Shown here: one piece after another, positions 21,438-32,114 of the stretch
Layout: every line of letters begins with the position of its first letter
Numbering within the stretch: position 1 is the stretch's first letter
Assembly: GCF_947507565.1 (NCBI RefSeq)
Contig: NC_089194.1
Location: 930,001 to 994,000 of the forward strand
Length of the DNA: 64,000 bases
Reading direction: 5' to 3'
Origin: Oscarella lobularis
Taxonomy: Eukaryota > Porifera > Homoscleromorpha > Homosclerophorida > Oscarellidae
Position numbers and translations under genes: made by a program
Notes under the pieces: model-generated
What the model saw: only the letters and a program-made list of their open reading frames with translations
The model's database searches: none
Told to the model about the DNA's origin: nothing

Positions 21438-21597
21438 TCTGTTGTCGCTCACGTGCCTAAAAAAACGAATCACATGAGCCAGGTAACAGAGCGATACATA
21501 TGTAGGAAAACGGAGAGAGAGATGGAAAAAAAATGCCATGTTATCATTCTAATTAAAAGGAATTGAAAACTTCGTAAGGGATAAGTGAATTATAGGC

Positions 21598-21913
21598 CTA
21601 TGTGTCCAAGGCCACCCTAAGGCGTCCGTATTTGACACGTGCCAGTAGAAGCAGGATGACGGCAACGAGTGACGTTGCCGCCATCGTCGAATTCATCCAT
21701 TTGGTTCCTTTTGAAATTCAAGCCTAAGCATAAGACAAAAATTTGTCAAAAAATTGAACATTTCAGATTAAATTAAGTAAGTAGGTACTTGCTTACGCGT
21801 CACAAAAACGGACTCGCTTTCTACATTGACGTCAGGAAAATAGCCGCCCATCTCTTCGCTCACTTTCCCGATGAGACTGAACTCGTTTAGCGCGCCTCCG
21901 CAAAACGTTCCGG
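21598..21913 (-). CDS. two-exon fragment joining an unknown segment to an SLC49A4-like last TM exon
   Basis: Exon 21913-21797 reads GTFCGGALNEFSLIGK then EEMGGYFPDVNVESES. It ends in phase 1 at a GTAAGC donor. Exon 21707-21598 reads TKWMNSTMAATSLVAV then ILLLLARVKYGRLRV and stops at TAG. It is almost identical to the last exon of the SLC49A4-like gene at 29093. The phases match. A possible first exon (ATG at 22363, ending in a GTAAAA donor at 22319) exists, but I could not connect it in frame. It could be a small chimeric membrane protein or duplicated debris that happens to be open. I do not recognise the first exon. Confidence 0.35.
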
Positions 21914-22377
21914 CTGCGTACGTTTCAACGTTACCTCAACAATAAGGATGCATTGTAAACCACGCCCATTACATAATGGGCGAATTTCGACAATTTTTCG
22001 GCGAAGAGAATTTGAAAGAATTCGATTCAACTTCGCCGAGCGATAAATCGTCTTAGTGGACGTGGAGGATTTTTTGCGCCGCCGTTCGGCTGAACGTCGA
22101 CGAGGATCTTTGCGTTTGAGGAATCTGCGCACGGCCGGGTGCGCGTTCGTGCGAATCGTTCGATGTTCGTCGCGCGGGAGTGCCACTGTTTCGCGTTCGC
22201 CTAGCGCCTAGGCACGGGAGTTTGGGTCGCCTTACGACGCCGTGACGTCGTGCGCGTTTTCTGGGCGAACTTGCGTCGCCTAAACGCAGTTGTGTTGCTA
22301 GTTTTTCTGCTGTTTTACCTTCGTTTCGGCTTCTTCTACGTTAGGTACAGTCGTTGCGTCCATTTCGTGTCGTTGGA
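21914..22377. other. unassigned, possible 5' region of the preceding model
   Basis: GC-rich; an arginine-rich open frame (22186-21887, -) covers much of it. A short candidate exon MDATTVPNVEEAETK ends at a GTAAAA donor (22363-22319, -). No family recognised. Confidence 0.3.
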
Positions 22378-22530
22378 TTAGCTAATTAAATCGTTCAGCT
22401 GATCTACGTCCGAAACACCGCCAAGTCGTGCTCGAGACCTCCTGCGGGGCCCCCAAAAAATTCCTTGGGGTTCTTGCTCCTCCAAATGACTATTCTTGCT
22501 GTCATCGAGACTCAGATACCTTAGTTCACT
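22378..22530. repeat. 3' flank of K1, duplicated in inverted orientation behind K4
   Basis: The complement of this stretch matches 57148-57280 (both encode ELRYxSLxDSKNSHL then EQEPQGI in one frame). It shows that the K1/K4 duplication extends past the stop codons. Confidence 0.65.
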
Positions 22531-22712
22531 CGTAAACCATTTAAGTCTCAAAAGAACATAACAGTGACCGCCCGTATAAGAACAAAAACAAAATAGGTAC
22601 AGTATGTAGAAAAATGAAACATCCAAAAATATAAAAATCAAAAGGGTCCATAGAAAAGACGGGTATAAAAATAAACAACGAATGATAAAATAGTATCAAG
22701 AACGTCATGTAC

Positions 22713-25700
22713 TTAGTTCCATGGCTCACCCACTAGCTCCACTTTCTCTCCCCCATGCATCCTACCTTTGACCATTCTTTTCGCTGGGCAACTCTTGTAT
22801 TCCTCGTCAGATTTCTGGATAACTTCCAATCTGGCCAAACAGTCCGCTGCTGAAGGCCTCTTTGAAAGATTGAGATCGACCATTGCTAGGCCAAGACGCT
22901 TTATGATAGGATGGCGAACACTTGTTGCTTGGGCCATTCTCTTTCTTGGTGCTGGTTGCTCTCCCGTCATCAATTCGATGAACGTCACGCCGAGGCTATA
23001 GACGTCGGCGATTTTTGTGTTGTGCTGACCCGGTTCGGACCTTTCTGGAGCAACATAAGGAGGACTCATTGGCCCAGCCGACAGACTGTTGATTTCGGAA
23101 AAACGAGCCGCTCCCAAATCGCAGATTTTCGCTTCCATTACTGATGTGACGACGACATTCGTTGATCGAATGTCCCCGTGAAGAATGCCGAGTCCGTGAA
23201 GATAGCAGATTCCCGACGAACAGCCGATTGCGATGTCGACTTGCTCTCTGAGAAGAAGAGGACCGTCGGCTGCGACAATGATATCAGAGAGAGATGCTTC
23301 GAGAAGCTCTGATATGATTCTCAGCGGAATTCCATCTTGAGTGATGACGCCAAGCAAAGAGACAACGTTGGGATGATGAACTTTGCTGCAGATTGAGATT
23401 TCTTGTTCCAAGCGACGAAGATAAACATCGACGCGAAGAAAGTCGTAGAACGTTTTGACTGCTACGTTGCAGCCGAGCCAACGACCCACACGGACGTCTA
23501 ACAGGGAAAATTAACAATTAGTCAATTCGAAGATTATCTTACCTCCGTACGATCCCCCGCCGAGTTTGACGTCACTTATGTTAATGTCGGTGGAAGAAAT
23601 TTGACGCACGTTTTCGTATTGGCTCATATTTTGTTGCGCTTCTTGGGCAACGAGTCTTGCCTCGTCGCGTTCCTGCTCCAGTTGAGTACAACGTTCAGAA
23701 GTCATTCCTAATAAGAAGGAATCATAGTCTTGGAGTGGCATACCCTTGAATCTCATTACTGTGCTGCTGCTCCAGTTGAGTACAACGTTCAGACATCCTT
23801 CCTAAGAAGAGATCATAGTCCATGAGTCGTACTACACTTCTATCTCTTACTGATATCCGTTTCTGCTCGAGCAGATCGCTCACGGAGGTACTGACTCGCC
23901 TTTTGAACTTTCCTCATTTTTTCTTCGTGTTCTGAAAGAATCGTGTTTTTTTCTTTTTGCAGATCGCGAACGAGCTAATCCAATGTAACATAGAATCCCT
24001 TTATTCCCACCATTGTCCAACCAACCTGTTGAGAGGAATGAAGATTGCTCTCTGTTGCTCGAGCAGAAGCTTTTTCCTCTTCCAGGCGAAGTTGCAGGTC
24101 TCGGACGAGCTAACGCAATGCAACGTAGAGTCCCTTTATTATTAACATTAATCTCACCAACAAACCTGTTGAGACGAGTGAAGATTATCAGTGAGATTTC
24201 TCTCTCTTGCTCGAGCAGAAGCTTTCTCCTCTTCTACGCGACCTTGCAGCTCTTGTACGAGCTAAAGTAAATACAAAATAAATAACTACCTCACACTAAC
24301 ACAGCTAATTACCTGTTGAGACGCGCGGAGATCTTCAGCGAGACCTTTCTTCGCCGCGCAAACAGCAGTCCTCTCTTTTTCCGTCTCAATAAGTTGACTT
24401 TGTAGCTCATCAACAAACTGATAAATTGTCAAAAGCAATACACAAAATAATTCACTATCTAACACTACCACAGCTAATTGTCAGCTATATGTACCTGTTG
24501 ATACGAGTGAAGATTCCCAGTGAGATTCCTCTTTTCTTCTTGAGCAGAATCTCTCTCCTTTTCTAGGCGATGTTGCAGCTCTTGTACGAGCTAAAGAATT
24601 CACAAAATAATTTACTGTCTAACACTAGCACACCTATTTACCTGTTGAGACGAGCGGAGATCTTCGGCGAGACTTTCCTTCTCCGTACAAGGAGTGTTCC
24701 TCTCTTTTTCAGACTTATCAAGGCGACGTTGAAGCTCTTGTACGAACTAGAGAAATATACAAATAATTCATTGTCTAACACTTTAGTACAGCTATATACC
24801 TCTGCGAGACTTTCTTTCTCCGCAAGGGCAACATTTCTCTCTTCTTCCGCCTCATCAAGGCGACTTCGCAGTTCATCAATAAGCTAATAAATTGTAAAAA
24901 TTGGATCAGATTAAATATCTTTATACTGACCTGTTGAGACACGTCGTCTTCAAAGAAAAAAGTAGGTGAAGAACCACTGCAATTTGAACTCCAAGTCGTC
25001 TTTTTTGCCTAGAAAATGACCCTTCCTATTAGACTTTGAGCAAGCAGAACCTTGTGTGCACACGAGAGGGTCGTTTTTTCGTTATGTCTCACTACTGATC
25101 TATTGATCTGCTAAAAATTCATTCGTCGACCAATGTCCACTGCTGTTTCAAGACAATCAATTGGTTTGTGAGCGTTTTTTACTCCTCTTTCGAAGTGAAG
25201 AAAGACATCAAGTCTTTCTTCTACGTATAACATCGATTCTAATGTGTCTCCGGACTCTGACACTTCCAAGGACATTGAATCAATATAATCAATTCATCTA
25301 CCTCTCGCTTGCGTATGAGCGCAACGTAATAATTCTAATGTTTGATTCTATGCCTAAATTTACCTCGAGTTGTGGAATTGTTTTCTTCTTTCCATCCGCC
25401 TACGGAAAACTCTTATCAATACGTCACAAAATCTCCTCTATGCTTTCCTCTTGTTCGCTGAAAACATTCTCTAGTGTTTCTTTCAGTGTAGCGTAATTTT
25501 CAGCAAATTTCACGGCTCCTTTATTTTCCTAAAACATTCAAAGATTAGAAGCTAAACCGCCTTTCGTAGTACCTTACATAGTCGGTTGCATAAATATTGC
25601 ATCCTTTTTCAATTAGAAGATTCATCACTCTTTCTTTTCCCCAGGAAATGGCTTCCAAAAACGGCGTTCTTTTGCACTATTAATGAACTTTGTTATAATT

Positions 25701-26683
25701 ATAAATGGCTTATAAATCAATACTGAATTGACAGCTTCAATGTCTGCCCCAACGGAAAGCAAATATTCTGCAATTTCAACGCGACCCCAATGACATGCCC
25801 AATGAAGGGAAGTGTAGCGCTCCTAAAAAGGGTTGTACGGTAATATTGTCTGGCTCTTTGGATAGAACCCACGGCTACAGCTATTTATTTGATTTTCCCG
25901 CTCAGAATACTTTGTTTGACCACGGATAAACTACATAGCAGTATATTCTACTATCCGTGGTTTGACACGGTCTAACATCCGGGAAGTAATCACCATAGCA
26001 ACAAAGCTGTTCTACATGTACTCTATTCATCAAATATGGTTAATGGCGCTCATATTTGTGGATTTGGCCATGACTTAAACGTTAAATTGAATACCAAATT
26101 AGATTTATGATTGACATCCAATCCCAATGCAACGAGTCGTTTAGAAATTTCCAAATGACCCTTCTGACTCGCATATGCCAATGCTTCACCATCCTACAAG
26201 CATCTCATTAGTAACAACCAAAACGACAGTTTTGCTTACCCTGCCCTTTGCATGGATATTGCATTCATTTTCAATTAAAACTTCCATCACTTCTCTATTT
26301 CCACTTTTAGCGGCTGAGAGAAAGGGCGTCATATCCCACTAATAATCATTTGGTCATTCTCTAGTTATAGCTGCTAAATCAATACCTCAGCACGAGCTTC
26401 CACGTTAGCTCCAGCTGAAATCAAATATTTTGCCATTTCAGCGTCAGGAGCCAAATGAAGGCAAGTCTCTTCATACTAAATACGCCGTGAAGTTTTGACT
26501 TTTTGATTCGACACTACTCGTCGCACCGCATTTTTCGCTCCCTTCCACTTTTCCGGATAACGTTGAATATATGTAGACACGGTTTCGTAATCTCTTTTTT
26601 CGACAGCCGTTAGAAAGGCTAGTAGAAAAAGTAGTCTATGAGTAAAAGGAATAACAACAGCAACCGTCATCGCTATTCGCCAT
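22713..26683 (-). CDS. ankyrin-repeat / coiled-coil / TKL-like protein kinase (K1)
   Basis: Start ATG at 26683 (MANSDD, then a phase-1 intron) by comparison with K4. Ankyrin repeats lie on separate phase-0 exons between about 26460 and 25590 (TCLHLAPDAEMAKYLISAGA; TPFLEAISWGKERVMNLLIE). Next comes a series of about seven short exons, each beginning L-V/I-x-E-L-Q and mostly ending SSQQ (24890-23850), which form a coiled coil. The exon 23707-23543 ends in a Gly-rich loop (LGGGSYG). The last exon 23497-22713 holds the rest of the kinase: VAVK lysine, LEQEIS helix-C Glu, HGDIRSTN in place of HRDLKxxN, DLG in place of DFG, APER. Catalytic Lys and both Asp are present, so activity is plausible. Probably cytoplasmic signalling; partners unknown. 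The linkage around 24900-25450 was not resolved exon by exon. Confidence 0.75.
25914..25966. mobile_element. 39-bp inverted-end micro-element with 7-bp target-site duplication
   Basis: Element 25921-25959 begins CACGGATA and ends TATCCGTG, flanked by GTTTGAC at 25914-25920 and 25960-25966. It lies in an intron of K1. Same family as 4065-4108. Confidence 0.78.
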
Positions 26684-26789
26684 CGATCGGAAAGAAGACT
26701 TTCGAGGATGCGCAGTGAAGGCCAAGTCCCGTAATATTTCGTCGTCAATGAGATCTCTTCTATCTATGATGAGATAGAGCCAAATCTTA

Positions 26790-28945
26790 ACATACATTTC
26801 ACCGGCAAGCATCAGCTTTTGCTGTTGCGGATCTTCTATGCTTGCCAACGGATCGTAGTTGTAGAACTGCTCCCCATGTGACAGTCAAGTGCGGAAGGTC
26901 TACCACCGCAGTTGCTGTTGCTCAGAATGCATCGACAGCCGACGGTCACTACCTGAGAACGTGCGTGTTGACCCACCCCATTTCTAAGAGCTGCGCAAAT
27001 AGGAGCACATTTGCGGGACGTTTCACACTGTTCATGTGAATGACAGTGGTCTTCTCATTGACCTCTAAGTCTTCCCAAGTTACATAAATGAATTGCTTCG
27101 TCGATTTTGAAACCAAGCCTCACCAAGTGAATGAAATTGTCTCCAAAGACGCCCGCCATTTCTTTCAAAAAGCCCTAAAGAAATTGAATATTCTAGCACC
27201 AGTTGCTTCTCAAGTGCGTACTTCTATAAGATCAAACGTCGCATTAGTCGCCGGATTCAAAGGCTGCGGACAATCGGGCGACGGGCATATGTCGGGATAG
27301 CCCTAAAGCAAATGTCGAATGCGCCGCTTTTATTATGGCCGCTGCGCTACTTACAATGCACCAAGACGCTGCATGACCTGGCATATCAAATTCTGGCATG
27401 ACTCGGATGCCTCTCCCTTTTGCATACCTAAAGAACGTCGCAATTAAGTGACACGAAGAACAGGATGCAAGCACATGGTTTTACGTCACAATATCTTTAA
27501 CGTCTTCAATAGAATATCTCTCTTGCGAAGAATAAGCGCCATTCCACAACTTCGGATATTTGAGCGATTGAAGTGAAAAGGACTGCGTGTCCACGATATG
27601 CCAGTGAAGAATGTTCTAAAAAACCAAAAGATGGGTGCATGGCAACAGCCAATGGGTTCCTAGGAAAGCAATTTACCAATTTAGCATAGGACATGGAGTC
27701 AAGCACATTCCTAATAACTCGCAGCGGTTCGAAATGCCGAGAAGTATCTGTAGGAATCAAACCAAACACATAGAGACAGAAAAAGTAAAAAATCTCTTTA
27801 CCGATTAATAATCCTCTGTGCTGAAAGCGAGGACTGTCTTGAATTAACCAACTTGCGTTGTGGATCTAACCTCTTGAATATAGACTTGATTTTCATTGGC
27901 ACATTTGATTTAATTCGTATGCATTTTCAGTAAAATTGTAAGTGACGAGCTGGCTAAACGTTTCTAGGCCTCTCATAGCACCAAAAATTGTGGCTGCCTA
28001 AAATGTGCCACATGCTGCCGTACGCGTGTGGAGTAGAACAACGAAGTCAATTTACTACCTCTAAAGTAGCATTAGGTGGAGAGGCAGTGACATTCAACGC
28101 ATACGATTCATCTGTTTCCAGTTGAAGATCTGTGACAGTTTGATGCTAAACTGCAACTGAAGCAGTAATTATTTAACTATTACCCTCGCTAGGCGAATGG
28201 ACGACAACGTACACCGTGTCGAGCTATAGAAAAAAGCAGGTGTACTGTTCTGAGCTCCGATTAAACTAGTAGCTGATAGACGGACGTACCGGCGAGCTGC
28301 TTTTGCTCGTGTAACTGTGACTGAATATCAATAGCTGATACCTGTCAAAGGCTTGCTGAAGCAGCACGGATTGACAGGCTGTGACGAAGCTATTAATTAA
28401 CAAAATGTAACAGCTGAAAGTTTGTCCTGCGCGATAAATAAACAAACCCGAATTTACTGCCAATAGATAGCGTTGTCGCTCCCATTGTGAAAGTATGCAG
28501 CTGGGGAGGAGTGGAGCCTGAGGAGAGCCAAACGTGGGTACCTATTATTGAACAGAGAAAAAGTGCAGATTACAGATGACATGACTGTCAAATGCACCTT
28601 GAGGTAAACATCACAGCCCTTTGTGGGAATTCTGACTGACAGGTCCGACTTGATCCAGCCGTTGCTGTTGAATCCTTTGCAAGTCGTCATATTATTGCAC
28701 AATGATTTCAACGTGTCAATATCTTTAGTGTTGGCATTTTCGATATCCTACACAGAATACGAATTCACTAGCAAATTATTCTATATGCTTGTGAGATAAA
28801 TAAGTACTTACACTGCCAGGAGCATCTACGCCCTGAAAGACGGTGTAAGAGTACGGGGTCCAGCAGTGCTTCCGGGGAGAAATAAGACGACGCAAAAGCA
28901 CGTCATCAACCCCCAAGCCAAAGATGAACGGTCGTGATGTCTCAT
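26790..28945 (-). pseudogene. beta-hexosaminidase copy C, catalytic exon lost
   Basis: Most exons match copy A in order and phase and keep good sense: RFQHRGLLI, HWHIVDTQSF, RGIRVMPEFDMPGH. Two bases are missing in the first exon (after GSTAGP), which shifts it into an early stop. The exon carrying GGDEV and its neighbours are deleted, with the sequence passing from the donor after NFIHL into a decayed C-terminal exon (about 26790-27060) that has extra bases. It therefore lacks the catalytic Asp-Glu pair. Its 3' end lies about 100 bp from the start of K1. Confidence 0.85.
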
Positions 28946-29092
28946 TCTGTTGTCGCTCACGTGCCTAAAGGAACGTATCACATGAGCCAGGTAACGGAGC
29001 GATACATACATGTATGAAGAGAGAGAGAGAGACATAAAATGTCTTGTTTTTATTTTTAATTAATTAAAAGGAAGTGAAAACTTTGTAAAGGG

Positions 29093-32003
29093 TCAGTTAA
29101 TTATAGGCTTATTCGTGTCCAAGTCCACCCTAAGGCGTCCGTATTTGACACGTGCCAGTAGAAGCAGGATGACGGCAACGAGTGACGTTGCCGCCATCGT
29201 CGGATTCATCCATTTGGTTCCTTTCGAAATTCAAGCATAAGCATACGACAAAATATTTGTCAAAAAATTTGAACATTTCGGATTAATTAAATAGGTAAGT
29301 ATGCAATCCAGAATGTTCAAAACAAATCGACAGTATTTTACCTATTCCAGGAATGAGTGATATGAGAAGATAAAAGAGACAGCCTATGTTGTTGAGAAGG
29401 GCGAGGGTCCCCGTCGTTGCTCCCTCAGCAATAGGATATGTCGTTTCAACGCTCAATTCATAAAACAGGGGCACCGAACCGGTAATCAGTGTACCGCCTA
29501 ATATGGCTGAAACGTAGAGGCTTGCTAGAAAAGAAAGAATCAAAATCTGATTTCACTATGCATGAGAACTAGGGAAAGCAGCAAAGCCAAATCGCCTGAT
29601 AACCAATCCCAATTTAATTTAGCGTACTACTGTACCGGTTGAGTGTGGAAGGATTTTGAAACAGAGAAGAGTGAACCACGTGAAGCATAGAGCTCCTCCT
29701 GTGAGCAATACACACAAGATTGGTTTCATTACGCCTAAAATGCGGTCAACAATCCTAGGAAAAGAATGAATACTTGTCAACGTGTGTTAACGTCTTTTGT
29801 ACATTGAAACTGCAAATCCCAAGACTGAACCGGCTATGTTGGAATAAAACCCCATCCAGCCAGCTTCACGCTAAATAAATAACTAAAGCAATTTTTTGCT
29901 AAACGAAGAAGTGCAATACCTGAGAAATATCAAATTCTTTCAGATTAACGTCTAACACTCCCGACCAGCCGCAGGACGTTCCTAGCAAATTGCGTTCAAT
30001 TAAAGATAGACATGCAGGGCGCAATGAATTAATTACCTAGAGAAATTCCTGCTCCAACAGCAATAAGCCAAAAATGCCACTCCCTAAAACACAGTATTCC
30101 AATTGAAAACTTATTCGTTGGGCTACAAAGCCGACAATTGGCTGTCTTTAATTAATTAATTCACCTTAGTAGTTTTCTAATACCGGAGAAGAATCCCACG
30201 CGCTCGAGTCCAGCTGTCTTGCTTGGGGGCACCGGTGGCTTCGAAGGAAAGTAGATGCAAATTAGAACCAAGGCAAGGGCGCAGCATCCAAATTCTAATT
30301 AACATAATAAACAAAATGCATTATATAACTTGACTCTACAAACCAATCAATTCCATTCTAAAAATATCGGTTTTGAGTCTAGCAATAGTGGCTGAAACGA
30401 AAAAGATGAGAAGACGTTAATTTGCGTATAAGACTTTGACCTGTTTTGTTTGCTGTAGCTGTCAAATTGTCATAGGGTACTAGAGCGGGTCCGACGGCGA
30501 ATGGAATAGCAACGCCGTACACCTGAGCTAGAGCCGTCACCGCTGTAGCAACAGTTCGCTGTTCAGGTGGAAACCACGTGGCAGAAACGATTGTCGGCGC
30601 CGCCAACGCTACCGGACTGGCAAGCCCATTAAAAATCATTCCAACATGATTTAACCTAAAAGAACATAGTAGAGGCTTCTACAAGGGAAGACAAAAAGGG
30701 GGGGGGGGGGGGGGGGGGGGGCAAATACTTCATACAACCCCTTACATGCACACCAAAGTACCCCTTTTTCCTTATTCAATAAACTAGCAGGAGTATATAT
30801 TGAGCCGACCACCGCAGTTGTACGGGGTGGCAAACGCAGTTTGCGAGCCCGTATAACGGCGGAGGGAGGCTGTCTCAAACGTGATCTTAGGACCGGAAGT
30901 GTATGTATGTATGTATGTCTGTCTGTTCGTCACGCTCCGTATTGTGACGTCACCTAAAAATCCGTTTTTTGGACAGCGCATGCGTGAAATAGGGTCCAAA
31001 ACGGTGACCCGAAAAAGGCGATTTACGGCGCGAATAAAGCGTTTTTTCTTTCATAAACGGAAAAAATGCTTAGAAACCCCTGTTTCCAATTGATCTGTGC
31101 TATTTTCCGTGTTATAAATGCGCTGAGAAACCGAAAAGACTCTTTTGATTGTTACGCTCTGACGTCACAATCAATCGTAATCCAATCATGTACAGTATAT
31201 GCGTGGGTATGTACGCGTGTACGGGTTACAGTAAATATGACCCGTACACATACCTACACATTCAATAAACTTCAAAGCCAGTATCAGAAAACGCCTAATT
31301 AGGATCCTGAACATGAGCCCTATCTATGTACCTAGAGTATGTGTGTAGGACTGGGCTGTAGGACTGTGATATACATGTATGTACAACAGTGTGAATACAT
31401 GATAACATGAAATTTTATGACGTCATGTTATCTAAGGCGCTCGCGTACGGTAAGCGGTGGGAGGCTCTGCATGATGGCAACACGGTGAACACCGGGCCAT
31501 CATTCTCTAGTTTAACAAGTACCCCTATGCATACATAAACTCACCAAGTGGCTGCAGTTGGTTGCATGCTAATGCAACGTATGCCAGAGCCAAGAGCGAG
31601 AAACAATGCGCTTAAAACAAAGGCGGGTCTGAGGCCTATAAATATTAAAATTCACAGGTGCCAAGAGAATAAAATATTTGTGGAATTTATTGTTACGATG
31701 CACCGTAACAGCCAGTTCACCTTTAGTGTCTAGTAGCCACGTAAAAAAGGGTATAGTAAGCACGTATGCAATAGGACTCCAATTGACCATGAGCTCTATA
31801 GTCTGATCGGTCCATCCGAAGACCAATTTGGCTGGAGACTGTATAGGACTCCAAGTGACGAAGATCCATCCGTTTAGCAAAGGTACGGTCGCAGCGAGCA
31901 GAAGCACGTAGAAGCGACGCTTGTAGACGCGCGTGCCCGACGCAGCGGACTCGCTGCCGAGCAGGAGTTCCTTATCAGAATCGGGGCCCCCTTCGGTCTG
32001 CAT
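29093..32003 (-). CDS. SLC49A4 (DIRC2)-like major facilitator transporter, copy 1
   Basis: Exon 1 is 32003-31721 and exon 2 is 31635-31545 (reading GLRPAFVLSALFLALGSGIRC). After an expanded intron come LNHVGMIFNGLASPVALAAP then TIVSATWFPPEQRT, KPPVPPSKTAG-like, GWMGFYSNIAGSVLG-like, FYELSVETTYPIAEGATTG and a last TM exon TKWMNPTMAATSLVAV. The stop is at 29093-29095. Order and wording follow the human lysosomal SLC49A4 family closely (FGWTDQTIELMVNWSPIAYV near the N-terminus). An acidic dileucine, DKELLL, lies in the N-terminal tail, the kind of signal used for lysosomal sorting. Substrate is not deducible. It is the most diverged of three tandem copies and its second intron has been inflated by repeats. 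Confidence 0.8.
30690..31540. repeat. repeat-derived insertion in intron 2 of SLC49A4-like copy 1
   Basis: The corresponding introns of copies 2 and 3 are about 280 bp; this one is about 880 bp or more. It contains an uninterrupted run of more than 20 G, a CCCGTATAACGGCGGAGGGA segment, (TATG)n followed by (TCTG)n, TGACGTCA twice, and a GATGGC...GCCATC hairpin at about 31474-31504. No coding frame of a transposase was recognised, so it looks like a non-autonomous insertion or several nested ones. Confidence 0.5.
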
Positions 32004-32114
32004 AAAATTTAAATAATGCCTTGATATCAAACCAAGATACAAACCAAATGAAGTGAGTAAAAACAATAAAAGCATCGTAACAAAGTGCACATTTAATTAA
32101 TTACCTAAAAACGT

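Noticed and set aside
30379-32090. Several short transporter-like genes in tandem
   Set aside because: The pieces are exons of single SLC49A4-like genes; order and phases match the family from first to last helix.
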